Below, piece after piece: positions 8,282 through 16,887 of a stretch of 64,000 nucleotides of DNA. Position 1 is the stretch's first letter. Each line of letters begins with the position of its first letter. Both the position numbers and the translations under genes were made by a program. Under the pieces are notes generated by a model. The model was not told the origin of the DNA and did not search any database. It was given only the letters and a program-made list of their open reading frames with translations. The DNA is from Deltaproteobacteria bacterium (GTDB lineage Bacteria > Myxococcota_A > Polyangia > Nannocystales > Nannocystaceae), in NCBI GenBank assembly GCA_003696955.1, contig RFGU01000015.1, positions 1 to 64,000 of the forward strand, written 5' to 3'.

Positions 8282-9372
8282 GGGAATCGCGTCTGGATGC
8301 CGGCCTGGATGTCCAGGCCGAACTCGAACCATCGTAGGAAGGTCATGCGTGCCGCCGGCATGAGGAACACGCCCACGTTGTGATGCACGTCGGCCTGGAC
8401 GAGAAAGCCCAGCCGCAGACCGATGTCGTCGTCCTTGGTCTTCCGCTCGGCATCGTCCTTGGGGGCCTCGCGCCCGAGGGGACAGACGACTTCCGTGCCG
8501 GACGTACCGGTACACACGGGCCGTCCGCGGTAGCCGGCGAAGTTTTCGTGCATCCACAGGAAATCGACCGCCGCCCCCACCTTGACCAGGGCCTCGGGCT
8601 TGGAGAAGTAGGCCCGGATCCCGGGGAAGAGGCCGAAGCCCACCTTGTCGACGAAGAGGCCCGAACACGTCTCCGGGTCGCCCGCGTCCTTGCAGACGTA
8701 GTCGCGCTTCATGAGGTTGATGCGCACGGTGAGCAGGAGGTCGATCCTCGGGTGGACGCCGTAGCCCCCCGTGAGGTCGAGAAACGCCATGCCCCGACGC
8801 TCGGTACAGAACGCCTTTCGCCCCGTGTCGCTGCCCGGATCCGTCGAGTACTGTCCGCAGAATTGGCCGTCGTTGTAGGGCACGATGCCGAAGTAGCCCC
8901 ATCCGGCGGCCACCCCCAGAAGACCGAGGCGATGGTGGGACCTGGGATGGACGGCACGCGGGGCCCTCGTCTCCGTCGTGGTCGCGGCGGACGGTCCGGA
9001 GGCCGACGGGACGCCACCTTCGGTCGGCACGTCCCCGTCGGCCGCCCCACCCTCGCCGGCCCCGGGGGCCTCCGCGGTCCCGGCGGGCTGGTCCTCGGCC
9101 TTCCCCGACGGCGGCGCGGCCGGGGCGTCCGTGCTCGGCGGCGCGGCCGGGGCGTCCGTGCTCGGCGGCGTGGCCGGGGCGTCCGTGCCCGGCGGCGTGG
9201 CCGGGACGTCCGCGCTCGGCGGCGTGGCGGGCGCATCCGTGGGCCCGACCGCCCCCCGGGCCGGCACAGGCACCACAGAAAGGAGCACGGCGACGAGCGG
9301 GATCGCTTCGCGGCAGCCTCGACGTCGAGCGTGGGGCACACATCGGAAGACGGCGGGCGCTCGGTGGAACAT
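8278..9372 (-). CDS. Putative outer-membrane protein with Pro/Ala repeat linker
   Basis: This 364-aa exported protein has a signal peptide (about residues 20-40, ending PARGA), a Pro/Ala/Thr/Asp repeat region (five near-identical 9-residue units), an acidic Gly/Ala linker, and a C-terminal beta-rich domain (from about 145) with aromatic-ended strands like an outer-membrane barrel. Cys residues in the barrel part could pair. It is first in a minus-strand set with ATPase, permease and small membrane protein, joined by a GTGA overlap. I infer that the Pro-rich linker spans periplasm or peptidoglycan and that the barrel is an outer-membrane partner of the ABC transporter. Confidence 0.7.
   Translation of the reverse strand: MFHRAPAVFRCVPHARRRGCREAIPLVAVLLSVVPVPARGAVGPTDAPATPPSADVPATPPGTDAPATPPSTDAPAAPPSTDAPAAPPSGKAEDQPAGTAEAPGAGEGGAADGDVPTEGGVPSASGPSAATTTETRAPRAVHPRSHHRLGLLGVAAGWGYFGIVPYNDGQFCGQYSTDPGSDTGRKAFCTERRGMAFLDLTGGYGVHPRIDLLLTVRINLMKRDYVCKDAGDPETCSGLFVDKVGFGLFPGIRAYFSKPEALVKVGAAVDFLWMHENFAGYRGRPVCTGTSGTEVVCPLGREAPKDDAERKTKDDDIGLRLGFLVQADVHHNVGVFLMPAARMTFLRWFEFGLDIQAGIQTRFP
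9110..9244 (-). repeat. Five tandem 27-bp coding repeats
   Basis: Five direct copies of a 27-bp unit (9110-9136, 9137-9163, 9164-9190, 9191-9217, 9218-9244) encode nine-residue units of the type TDAPATPPS in the outer-membrane protein. The first two copies are identical and later ones diverge, so copy number may vary between strains. Confidence 0.85.
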
Positions 9373-9428
9373 GGGAGCAGGGGTACGTTGCGCGCAGGGA
9401 CGTGCGCGCAGGGCACGGCCCGAGCATA

Positions 9429-9434
9429 TACGAT
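9429..9434 (+). promoter_or_regulatory. -10 box TACGAT for the DUF4159 gene (leaderless)
   Basis: TACGAT, within the AT-rich CATATACGAT, ends 6 nt before GTG 9441. It supports that start over GTG 9402. Confidence 0.5.
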
Positions 9435-9440
9435 CCGGCC

Positions 9441-10214
9441 GTGGCGTTCGCTCCGACCGCACCACGCTTCGGCCGACGCGCGTTCCTGCGCGCGGCGTCC
9501 GCCGTCGCCGCCCCCGGCGCCTTCGGCACGCCGCCGTCGTCGGTCGTCACCCTCGACCTGCCCCAGCTACGCTACGAGGGCAATTGGAACCCGCGGCCGG
9601 GCGCCGTCGTCGAACTCGCTCGGGAGGTACGACTGCGCACCCGGCTCGAGCCGGTGGCACGCCCGTCGGTGGTCACCCTCGACGGCAACGACGTCTTTCG
9701 CAGCCCGTTCCTCTACGTGGCCGGCGACGGTCCCCTGCCCCCCCTCGACGCGGCACGGCTCGGCCGGTTGCGCACGTTCGCGGCCCTCGGCGGCATCCTG
9801 GTGTTCGACGAGGCCGACGGCGGCACCGACCGGGCCTTTCGGGATGCGGTGGCGGACCTCGTCGCGCGCATCTTCCCGGGACGCTCCCTCGCGCCCCTGT
9901 CTTCCGAACACGTGCTCTTTCGGAGCTTCTACATCCTACGGGGCATGGTGGGACGTACGGCCGCCGACCGTACGGTCCACGCCGTGCTCGACGGGGGTCG
10001 GATCCAAGCCATGCTGTTGCGCAACGACCTCGGTGGGGCGCTCGCACGGGACGAGAACGGGCTTGCCCGCCACCCCTGCATTCCCGGCGGTCCGGCCCAA
10101 CGGGAGCAGGCCACGCGCTTCGGGGTGAACCTCGTGTTGTACGCGACCTGTCTCGACTACAAGGCCGACCGCGCCCACGTCGAGACGCTCCTGCGAGCGA
10201 GAAGGTGGCGCTGA
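9441..10214 (+). CDS. DUF4159 domain protein with twin-arginine signal
   Basis: The 257-aa product begins with a Tat-type signal: twin arginines in GRRAFLRAASAVAA followed by a hydrophobic stretch. The rest matches the DUF4159 family, a GATase-like fold thought to bind partners in the envelope: an early TLDLPQLRYEGNW-type strand, a GGILVFDEADGG segment, FRSFYILRG and a final NLVLYATCLDYKADRAH. GTG 9441 is preferred because a -10 box ends 6 nt upstream; GTG 9402 is an alternative. It is tightly linked to the VWA gene, as in the MoxR/DUF58/VWA clusters of other bacteria, although MoxR and DUF58 are absent here. Confidence 0.8.
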   Translation: MAFAPTAPRFGRRAFLRAASAVAAPGAFGTPPSSVVTLDLPQLRYEGNWNPRPGAVVELAREVRLRTRLEPVARPSVVTLDGNDVFRSPFLYVAGDGPLPPLDAARLGRLRTFAALGGILVFDEADGGTDRAFRDAVADLVARIFPGRSLAPLSSEHVLFRSFYILRGMVGRTAADRTVHAVLDGGRIQAMLLRNDLGGALARDENGLARHPCIPGGPAQREQATRFGVNLVLYATCLDYKADRAHVETLLRARRWR

Positions 10215-10216
10215 CC

Positions 10217-12490
10217 GTGCATCTTGGCCTCGCGTTCACGTTCGGCGAGTCGTCGCCGTGGGTCCAGGGGGCATTGCTCGCGGCGACCGTGCTTTCGGTG
10301 TACGGGCTCTGGCGAGACCGCCGCCACGGGGCGGTCGCCGGCTCCGCCATGCTGCGCATCGCGACGCTGCTGGTCCTCGCCGGCATCGTCACGCGCGTCC
10401 AGGTCACCATGGAACGCCCGCCCGACCGCCGCGCGCGTCTGGCCGTTCTGTTCGACACGTCCGCCAGCATGACGCTGCCCGACGCACCGGACGCCGGCGA
10501 TCCGCTGCGCCCGCGCTACGAGCGCGTCCGGGCGACGTGGACCGCCGAGACGGTGCGGGCCTTGTCCCGCGCAGGCATCGACCTCGAGGTCCTGACGTTC
10601 GACGAAGAACTCGGGCGACACACCGGCGACGCGCCCACGCCCTACGCCACCGCCCCCGACGGTTCAGGCTCGGATCTCCTGGGAGCACTTTCCGCCATGC
10701 GAGATCGCGTGGCCGCCTCGCACATCGGTGGCATCGTCGTGGTGTCCGACGGAAGGGTCGCCGGCGAGGACGCGGCCGCCGCGTTGGTGGACACGGCTCG
10801 AACGCTCGGGGTCCCGGTATCGACGGTCGCGGCGGGTGCCCCGTATGCCCGAGACGTATGGATCGCAAGCGTCCGGGCGCCACCGTTCGCGTTCGCCGAG
10901 AACGTCGTGGACATCGACGTGGACGTGGCCGCCCTCGGCTATCCGGGGCGCGCCTTCGAGGTGCGACTCTACCAGGGCGACGAGATCCTCGAGCGCCGCA
11001 CGGTGGTCCCTCCCACCGACGGTGGCTACGGCCGCGTTCGCTTCGACGTGGCGTCGGATCGCGTGGGATCGTTCGCCTACACCGTGGAGGTCGAAGGGCC
11101 CGCGGACCAGGCCACCCGGGCGAACGACCGGCGCACGTTCGTGATCGAGGTGCTGCGCGACAAGGTCCGCATCCTGCACGTCGCCGGACGGCCCGACTGG
11201 GACGTACGCGCCCTGCGCCTTCTGTTGCGCCGCGATCCCAACGTCGAGTTGCTGAGCTACTACATCCTGCGGGACCTCGACGACATCCTGCGGGATCCCA
11301 CGCCGGCCGACGAACTCAGCCTGATCCCGTTCCCCACGGACGAGTTGTTCTCCGAGGAACTCGGCAGCTTCGACCTGGTGGTGCTGCAGAACTTCGACTA
11401 CGGGCGACACCAGGTGGGCCGGTACCTGCCCGACATCGCGCGCTACGTCGAAGAAGGTGGCGGGCTCGTGCTCATCGGCGGCGATCTGGGGCTCGGCCAG
11501 CCGGGCCAGGCCGACGCCAGCTTCGCCAAGGTCCTACCGGTGGACGTGCGTCGGGCCGCGCCGTTCGAACGTCGCAGCGTGGAGATCCGGATCACCCCCG
11601 AGGGACGCACGCATCCGGTCACCGCAGGACTCCTCGACGCCTCGGGCACGCTGCCGAACCTCGGCCCCTTGACCGACCGCAACCGGGTTCGGCTCGCCCC
11701 CCACGCAGCCGCCATCGGAACGCGGGTCCTCCTCGAGGGTGCCGGTACGCCTCTGTTGCTGACGGCCGAACCGGGCAAGGGACGGGTCGTCGTGCTGGCC
11801 ACGGCCTCGGCATGGCGGCTCGGCTTCGGACCCGACCTGGCCTTCGTGGGGGGTATGCGGCCCTACGACGTGCTGTGGCTCGGCGCCATCCGCTGGCTGC
11901 TGCGCGACGAAGCTTCCGACCGCCTCGGCGTCGAGACCGACCGGCCGCGCTACGACGTCGGAGATCCCGTCAGGGTCATGGTCACGACCCTCGGTCCCGA
12001 CTACGCCCCCGAAGCCGGCGTCGCCGTTCGTGGCACGGTGCGCCGGGCCCACGGAGCGACCGACGAGGCGCCGGAGGCCACCTTCGAGCTTACGACCGGC
12101 CCGTCGGGCACGGCACGCACGGAGATCGGCGGTCTGCCCGTCGGCGCCCACGTCGTCGAGGTCCAACGGGACGGCACGGGCGCCGAAGACACCGAGGACA
12201 CCGCGCGCCACGTGTTCCTCGTCGACCCTCCACGGCGCGAGCTTTCGGACGTGGACGCACGCGAAGGTACGCGGTTCCTCGCGGCCCTCGCCGAGGCCAC
12301 CGGCGGCGCCTTCGTGGACCTGGGCGCCGGCGACGACCTCCCGCGGACGTTTCCCCTGCGACCGCGACGGGCCGAAGGGCGTGCCGCTCGGCGCACCGTC
12401 TCGTTGTGGGATCATCCGTTGCTCGTGCTGCTGGCCCTCGGCCTGGCGGTCGCGGACGTCCACCTTCGGCGCCGGCGGGGCCTTGCCTGA
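10217..12490 (+). CDS. VWA domain membrane protein with GATase-like region
   Basis: This 757-aa protein has two N-terminal transmembrane helices (about residues 10-28 and 38-55), a von Willebrand A domain with the MIDAS motif LFDTSASM, a beta-rich middle, a glutamine-amidotransferase-like domain (around KVRILHVAGRPDWD to GGGLVLIGGD, no catalytic Cys evident), and a last transmembrane helix (HPLLVLLALGLAVADV). This is the layout of large BatA/YfbK-associated proteins encoded with DUF4159. GTG 10217 follows GAGAAGG by 11 nt; GTG 10205, overlapping the previous stop, is also possible. It probably forms a membrane complex with the DUF4159 protein. Confidence 0.82.
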   Translation: MHLGLAFTFGESSPWVQGALLAATVLSVYGLWRDRRHGAVAGSAMLRIATLLVLAGIVTRVQVTMERPPDRRARLAVLFDTSASMTLPDAPDAGDPLRPRYERVRATWTAETVRALSRAGIDLEVLTFDEELGRHTGDAPTPYATAPDGSGSDLLGALSAMRDRVAASHIGGIVVVSDGRVAGEDAAAALVDTARTLGVPVSTVAAGAPYARDVWIASVRAPPFAFAENVVDIDVDVAALGYPGRAFEVRLYQGDEILERRTVVPPTDGGYGRVRFDVASDRVGSFAYTVEVEGPADQATRANDRRTFVIEVLRDKVRILHVAGRPDWDVRALRLLLRRDPNVELLSYYILRDLDDILRDPTPADELSLIPFPTDELFSEELGSFDLVVLQNFDYGRHQVGRYLPDIARYVEEGGGLVLIGGDLGLGQPGQADASFAKVLPVDVRRAAPFERRSVEIRITPEGRTHPVTAGLLDASGTLPNLGPLTDRNRVRLAPHAAAIGTRVLLEGAGTPLLLTAEPGKGRVVVLATASAWRLGFGPDLAFVGGMRPYDVLWLGAIRWLLRDEASDRLGVETDRPRYDVGDPVRVMVTTLGPDYAPEAGVAVRGTVRRAHGATDEAPEATFELTTGPSGTARTEIGGLPVGAHVVEVQRDGTGAEDTEDTARHVFLVDPPRRELSDVDAREGTRFLAALAEATGGAFVDLGAGDDLPRTFPLRPRRAEGRAARRTVSLWDHPLLVLLALGLAVADVHLRRRRGLA

Positions 12491-12529
12491 CCCCGAGTCG
12501 TATGCGTGCGCCCCCCGCGGGCTCGGCGC

Positions 12530-12769
12530 TCAGGCGGCGCCGTCGGGCGCCCCGAGCAGGTCCGACGGATCCATCCCGAGGGCCTCGGCAAGTCGCGCCA
12601 ACTCGTCCAATTCCGGTAGATCGGCGCCGAAGACGAGGCGGCGAAGCCGTGCCTCCCGGACGCCGCTGCGGTGCGCGAGTTCGCCGAGGTCGATGCCCCG
12701 CGCAGCCATGGCCCGCCGTACGTTGTCGGCGAAGTGCTCGAGGGATCCAGGGCCCACGGCCCTCGACAT
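12530..12769 (-). CDS. Small XRE-family helix-turn-helix protein
   Basis: This 79-aa protein is almost entirely one XRE-type HTH domain: FADNVRRAMAARGIDLGELA, then SGVREARLRRLVFG as recognition helix, then LDELARLAEALGMDPSDLLG. ATG 12769 starts just before the domain; ATG 12799 would add ten residues. It lies in tandem with a second XRE gene upstream. The target is unknown; it is convergent with the VWA gene. Confidence 0.82.
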   Translation of the reverse strand: MSRAVGPGSLEHFADNVRRAMAARGIDLGELAHRSGVREARLRRLVFGADLPELDELARLAEALGMDPSDLLGAPDGAA

Positions 12770-12878
12770 CGGCGGGCCGCGACGATGATTGCGTCCCATC
12801 TAGACCCTGTGGCCGGGACGGCGCCCCACCCGCGGACGCGCGCGTCCCGCGAAACGGCCACACCGGGCGACCGAACCG

Positions 12879-13145
12879 TCAGTCGCCGCGCGGTTCGCAG
12901 GGGTCGAGCAGCCGGCGCACGTCCACCTCGAAGACGGCGGCCACCTTGGCCAGCCAATCCAGGCGGGGGCTCGCCCGGCACCCGAGCACGTTGAAGAGCT
13001 GCGAGCGCGACACACCCGCAAGGTCCGCCACCATCTGCATGCTCCAACCGCGCTGTTCGGCCAACACCCGAATGTTGTCCCGCACGCGTCGGCGAAGTCG
13101 CAGCACGGTGTCGAAGGTGTCGGGGGGGATCGGCTTTCGAGGCAA
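12879..13145 (-). CDS. Second small XRE-family helix-turn-helix protein
   Basis: The 88-aa product is an XRE/Cro-type DNA-binding domain: RVRDNIRVLAEQRGWSMQMV, recognition segment AGVSRSQLFNVLG, and RLDWLAKVAAVFEVDVRRLL. No ATG exists in this frame near the domain, so TTG 13145 is the best start. A TACCCT box on the minus strand ends 15 nt upstream. A short palindrome (13178-13190) lies in the divergent region shared with the hydrolase lipoprotein gene and could be its operator. Start is uncertain, the domain is not. Confidence 0.75.
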   Translation of the reverse strand: MPRKPIPPDTFDTVLRLRRRVRDNIRVLAEQRGWSMQMVADLAGVSRSQLFNVLGCRASPRLDWLAKVAAVFEVDVRRLLDPCEPRGD

Positions 13146-13177
13146 GGCGGCGATGGGGCATAGGGTATGACAAAATC

Positions 13178-13190
13178 GCCCCGAAGGGGC
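13178..13190. promoter_or_regulatory. GCCCC-GAA-GGGGC palindrome, possible operator
   Basis: A perfect 5-bp inverted repeat with a 3-nt centre lies in an AT-rich patch between the divergent XRE gene and hydrolase gene. Position fits an autoregulatory operator; no second copy was seen nearby. Confidence 0.35.
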
Positions 13191-13255
13191 ATATTCGCGC
13201 CTGCCGTCGTTCGCACCGCCCCGCGGCCCCATCGACGTGTGATATGGCAGCGCCC

Positions 13256-15019
13256 ATGCCGACGTCCCACCTGCGCCGAGCGGTACGCCGAAGCGCGACC
13301 GTGGCCCTCGTCGGTATGGTCGGTTGCGCCCGACCGACCCGCCCAACACCCACCGTAGCCCCGGCCGAAGAGGATCGGACCGCGGCGCCGGCACGCTCCC
13401 CCACATCCGTCGCCGCACTGTGCGACGAACCGCCGCGGGCGTACGCGGTGATCCGAGACGGACGCACCATCGAGCGCGCGGTGCGGTTCTGCGCGGGGCG
13501 GACCGCCCGGGGCTACGCCCTCGTGCACCAGTTGTGGCCGACGGACGCGCAGGTACCCGATCACGAGTTGTGGGTGTTCGTGGGGCGCTCGGGCCGCTTC
13601 AAGGGGGCGGAACTGCGCCGCTCCGGGATCGTCGGCACCGAGCGGGCCCCGGTGACCATCGACTTCCGCGCCACGAAGCGAGGGCTCGAGCGCACGCTCC
13701 ACGGGGATCGGACCATCGTCGCCGAGCCCCTTCCCGACGGGTCTTCACCGTGGGTGCTCACGCGCCATGCCATCGGTCTGCGCGCGTGGATGATCCGGCT
13801 CGGCGTCGGGGCGGCCGCCCCCGGGGCGCCCCAGGTCACGTACGCGCCGGAGACCGGCGAGGTTCTCGAAGTCTCGTTCGAGTTCGAGTCCACGGCGACC
13901 GGCGTCGTCGCCCGCAGCCCCACCGCAACCCTCCACTTCGTGGGCGACCCGCGGGCGGGTTGGGACGACCTCGTCCTCGATCGCGTGGACGGCCCGCAGG
14001 GACGGACGCTCTACCGCGCCGAACCGATCGAGGAAGCTGCATCCGTCCTGCCCCACGTCCCCGAGCCGACGTATACCCTACCTGCGGACCTCGCGGTCGA
14101 GCCGGTACGGATCGACGGCGAGGGGGCACCGACGCTCGCCGGAGAGTTCGTGCGCCGCCGCGACCTACGAGCCCGGCGCACCTGCGGCGCGGTGTTCGCC
14201 AGCGGCTCCGGCCCACAGGATCGCTACGGATTCGTACCCGGCACCTCCATCGACGTCGGGTCCCACGAGATCACCGACGCCATCGCCCGGGCGGGATGCA
14301 TCGTCCTGCGCTTTGACGATCGCGGTACGGGGGAGAGCCAGCGGGGGCCGAAGGACGTGGGCTACTTCGACGAAGTGGAGGACGTGCGCCGTGCCGTCGC
14401 CACCTTGGCCCGACATCCACGGGTCGATCCCCGGCGCGTCGTCCTGGTCGGACACTCCCTCGGTGGCACCACCGCCATCCTCCTCGGCGACGAACCCGTC
14501 GCCCGCGGCCAGCGTCCCGCGGCCCTCGTCCTGATGGCGACGACGGGGCGCAACCTGCGTTCGGTCATCGAGGACCAGGTACGGGCGCTGTACGCCGACG
14601 ATCCGGAACGCCTCGAGGCCAAGCTCGCCGAGACCCGCCGGATCCACGAGACCATCGTACGCGGCGAGACGCCACCGCCGAACGTGGCCCCCGCCGCCCG
14701 CTGGATGCGGGAGGTCTTCTCCGTCGACCCCCTCGCGGAGCTTCGCCGGGTCCGGGCGCCGGTGCTCGTGCTGCAGGGCGGCAAGGACTTCCAGGTCCAC
14801 CCCGAACGGGACTTCGGCCCCCTGCGGGCCGCCGTCGAGGCCCCCACGCCACCGCCGGGACGCGCCGTGCTCTTCGAGGGACTCGACCACCTGTTCAAAC
14901 CCGAACCCGGCGTATCCACGGTCGGCCACTACGGGGACCTCTCGCGGCGCGTGGCACCCGAGGTCGTCGAGACCATCGTGGCATTCCTTCGGGAGGAGGC
15001 ACGGGTGCTTCCCGACTGA
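13256..15019 (+). CDS. Lipoprotein alpha/beta hydrolase
   Basis: This 587-aa protein has a lipobox VGMVGC (Cys24) and, after a Pro/Thr-rich linker and a beta-rich N-terminal domain, an alpha/beta hydrolase domain from about residue 300. The nucleophile elbow GHSLGG gives Ser401, GGKDFQV gives Asp511 and LDHLFKP gives His545, a complete triad. An RFDDRGTGES oxyanion-region motif precedes the elbow. It is likely an envelope esterase or peptidase of the S9/DUF-hydrolase type; the substrate is unknown. ATG 13256 lies 7 nt after TATGGC, a near-match to the local leaderless pattern; ATG 13244 would add four residues. Confidence 0.85.
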   Translation: MPTSHLRRAVRRSATVALVGMVGCARPTRPTPTVAPAEEDRTAAPARSPTSVAALCDEPPRAYAVIRDGRTIERAVRFCAGRTARGYALVHQLWPTDAQVPDHELWVFVGRSGRFKGAELRRSGIVGTERAPVTIDFRATKRGLERTLHGDRTIVAEPLPDGSSPWVLTRHAIGLRAWMIRLGVGAAAPGAPQVTYAPETGEVLEVSFEFESTATGVVARSPTATLHFVGDPRAGWDDLVLDRVDGPQGRTLYRAEPIEEAASVLPHVPEPTYTLPADLAVEPVRIDGEGAPTLAGEFVRRRDLRARRTCGAVFASGSGPQDRYGFVPGTSIDVGSHEITDAIARAGCIVLRFDDRGTGESQRGPKDVGYFDEVEDVRRAVATLARHPRVDPRRVVLVGHSLGGTTAILLGDEPVARGQRPAALVLMATTGRNLRSVIEDQVRALYADDPERLEAKLAETRRIHETIVRGETPPPNVAPAARWMREVFSVDPLAELRRVRAPVLVLQGGKDFQVHPERDFGPLRAAVEAPTPPPGRAVLFEGLDHLFKPEPGVSTVGHYGDLSRRVAPEVVETIVAFLREEARVLPD

Positions 15020-15075
15020 GCGCAGCCTTCGGCGTAGCTTGCCAACGACGAGGGCCTTCGTCATGCTCGGCGCCC

Positions 15076-15348
15076 ATGGCCACGGATCTGGACCGGCGGA
15101 TCCTCCAGCGGATCGCAGACATGGGGGACGACGGCGTTCCCATGGGGACCGTCGTGGACGCGCTCGTCGCCGAAGGCGTCCCCGCACCGTCGGTGGAACG
15201 CGGGGTATGGAACCTGCTCGCCGCGGGCCACCTCGTCCTCGCCGGCTTCGTGGCCCGCAAGGTCCGCCGGCCCGACGCCCGGGGTGCGCGCTCGATCCAC
15301 CATACGTACGAACCCCTCCTGGCACCGGCCCCGACGGACGATGCATGA
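15076..15348 (+). CDS. Small winged-helix-like protein
   Basis: This 90-aa basic protein reads like a single winged-helix fold: LDRRILQRIADMGDDGVPMG, then VVDALVAEG and VERGVWNLLAAGHLVLAG, then a basic tail. I do not recognise a family. Its stop overlaps the start of the tRNA dihydrouridine synthase gene by 8 nt, so the two are coupled. A CATGCT box ends 8 nt before ATG 15076. Confidence 0.6.
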   Translation: MATDLDRRILQRIADMGDDGVPMGTVVDALVAEGVPAPSVERGVWNLLAAGHLVLAGFVARKVRRPDARGARSIHHTYEPLLAPAPTDDA

Positions 15349-16456
15349 TCGACGGCACGCACCACGGGCCGCGCCCACACCGCGGACGTGCAGCGCCCCA
15401 CCGTTCTTGGCGCTCGCTCCCATGGACGGCGTCACCTGTCACGTCTATCGCGACGTCCTGACCCGGGGGGGCCCGGAGGTCTGCGGGATCTCGACGTGCG
15501 TGTCGGAGTTCGTCCGGGTGACCGACCACCAGGTCCCGGACCACGTGCTGCTGCGCATGGTCCCCGAGCTCGCCCAAGGCGGGGCCACGCCGTCCGGGGT
15601 GCCCGTCTACGTGCAGATCCTCGGCGGGGCGGAGGCCCCCATGGCCGCCACGGCGCGCGCCGCCGTGCGGCTCGGCGCCCGCGGGATCGACCTGAACTTC
15701 GGTTGCCCGGCGCGCACCGTGAACCGCCACGACGGCGGGGCCGCCCTGTTGCGCACCCCGGAGCGAATCCGCCGGATCACCGCCGCCGTGCGCGACGCGG
15801 TGCCCGACGACGTGCCCGTGTCCGTCAAGGTCCGCCTCGGCTGGGACCGCACGAACACCATCGGTGCCATCGCGTCCGCGGCCGAGGAAGGTGGTGCCAC
15901 CTTCCTGGTCGTCCACTGTCGCACGCGCTGCCAGGGTTACGCTCCGCCCGTGGACTGGCATGCCCTCGCCCCCGTCGTGACCGACCTACGGATCCCGGTC
16001 GTCGCCAACGGGGACCTCTTCACGCCGCAGGACGTGGCCGCCTGCGAGGCGGCCTGCGGCGCCACTGCCTTCATGTTCGGCCGGGGCGTCATGGGCCGGC
16101 CGAGCCTGTTTCGCCAGGTTCGCGGCATCGCGCCCCGCGCCCCCGATCCACTTCCCGACCTCGCCCGCCTCGTCTGCGCGTACGCCCGGTCGCTGGCCCA
16201 CCACGGTGCTCCGCCGCGGGCGCGACTTTGCCGGATCAAACAGTGGTGGCGTATGGCGGCGGCGACGCGCGCCGACGCCGTGCCGGTGTTCGACCGCGTA
16301 AAGCGCATGGGCGATCTCGGCGACGCGCTCGCGTTCCTCGAGACGATCAGCGACGGCCGCCCGGAAAGGCCCGTGCGCACCGATCCACCGCCAGGTCCAA
16401 CTCCGCGCCCTCCTCGTCGAGCAACAGCGTCGCGCAGCGGGCCGCCTGCGGCGTGA
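15341..16456 (+). CDS. dusC: tRNA-dihydrouridine synthase, DusC-like
   Basis: This FMN enzyme reduces uridine to dihydrouridine in tRNA. The 371-aa product has the Dus barrel: LALAPMDGVT at the start, EFVRVTD, PSGVPVYVQILG, the catalytic Cys122 in DLNFGCPARTVN, PVSVKVRLGWD, VHCRTR and GRGVMGRP (FMN phosphate). These segments resemble E. coli DusC more than DusA or DusB, which would predict U16 as the target; that is inference. The normal fold seems complete by about residue 345. The last 30 residues are Pro/Arg-rich and are read antisense to the convergent lipoprotein gene (110 bp), so the natural stop may have been lost. Confidence 0.9.
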   Translation: MHDRRHAPRAAPTPRTCSAPPFLALAPMDGVTCHVYRDVLTRGGPEVCGISTCVSEFVRVTDHQVPDHVLLRMVPELAQGGATPSGVPVYVQILGGAEAPMAATARAAVRLGARGIDLNFGCPARTVNRHDGGAALLRTPERIRRITAAVRDAVPDDVPVSVKVRLGWDRTNTIGAIASAAEEGGATFLVVHCRTRCQGYAPPVDWHALAPVVTDLRIPVVANGDLFTPQDVAACEAACGATAFMFGRGVMGRPSLFRQVRGIAPRAPDPLPDLARLVCAYARSLAHHGAPPRARLCRIKQWWRMAAATRADAVPVFDRVKRMGDLGDALAFLETISDGRPERPVRTDPPPGPTPRPPRRATASRSGPPAA

Positions 16457-16883
16457 GTTCCTCGCGGCAGGCGGCTTCGTCGGCGGCGCGGGTGCGGTCG
16501 AGCTCCGCGAGGATCCGCGCCCGCACCCGCGGGTCGGTATCGACGGCGGCGTAGCGGCGACGGGCCGCGTCCAACATGGCACGGCAGGCCGCCTCGGGAT
16601 CCCCCACGGCGGGCACCCGGGGGCCGAGTCGCGCCGCCAGCGTACGCGACTCGGCGTCGTAGTCGGGACCCTTGCCGACCGAACCGGGGTCGCGATTGGC
16701 CACCCGGACCCGCGTCAGCGGCGCCACCGCGCCACGGGACGACTGCGTGCGCCCCTCGCCCCCACGCGGAGCGTGACCGGCCGTCGGCGGCGGCGCGGGA
16801 GGCGTCTGCGCACAGCCGGCGGCGGCTGCGAACGCGACGACGCGGAGCAGCCGACGAAGGTGGGATGGCGCGGCCACGACCAT
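16347..16883 (-). CDS. Small Cys-containing lipoprotein
   Basis: The 178-aa protein has a signal peptide with lipobox AAAAGC (Cys near residue 24), a Pro/Gly-rich linker and an Ala/Arg-rich helical domain with several Cys residues (about 105-178). No family is recognised. ATG 16883 lies 5 nt after a TATGCT box that overlaps the -10 box of the divergent cytochrome gene. Its last 110 bp are antisense to the DusC tail; the protein-like quality of its C-terminus suggests this frame is the real one there. Confidence 0.72.
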   Translation of the reverse strand: MVVAAPSHLRRLLRVVAFAAAAGCAQTPPAPPPTAGHAPRGGEGRTQSSRGAVAPLTRVRVANRDPGSVGKGPDYDAESRTLAARLGPRVPAVGDPEAACRAMLDAARRRYAAVDTDPRVRARILAELDRTRAADEAACREELTPQAARCATLLLDEEGAELDLAVDRCARAFPGGRR

Positions 16884-16887
16884 CGCG

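Noticed and set aside
9110-9244. CRISPR-like repeat array
   Set aside because: The 27-bp units are contiguous without spacers and encode a protein repeat in frame.
9402-9404. GTG as the DUF4159 gene start
   Set aside because: GTG 9441 has a -10 box at the right distance and gives a shorter, typical Tat signal.
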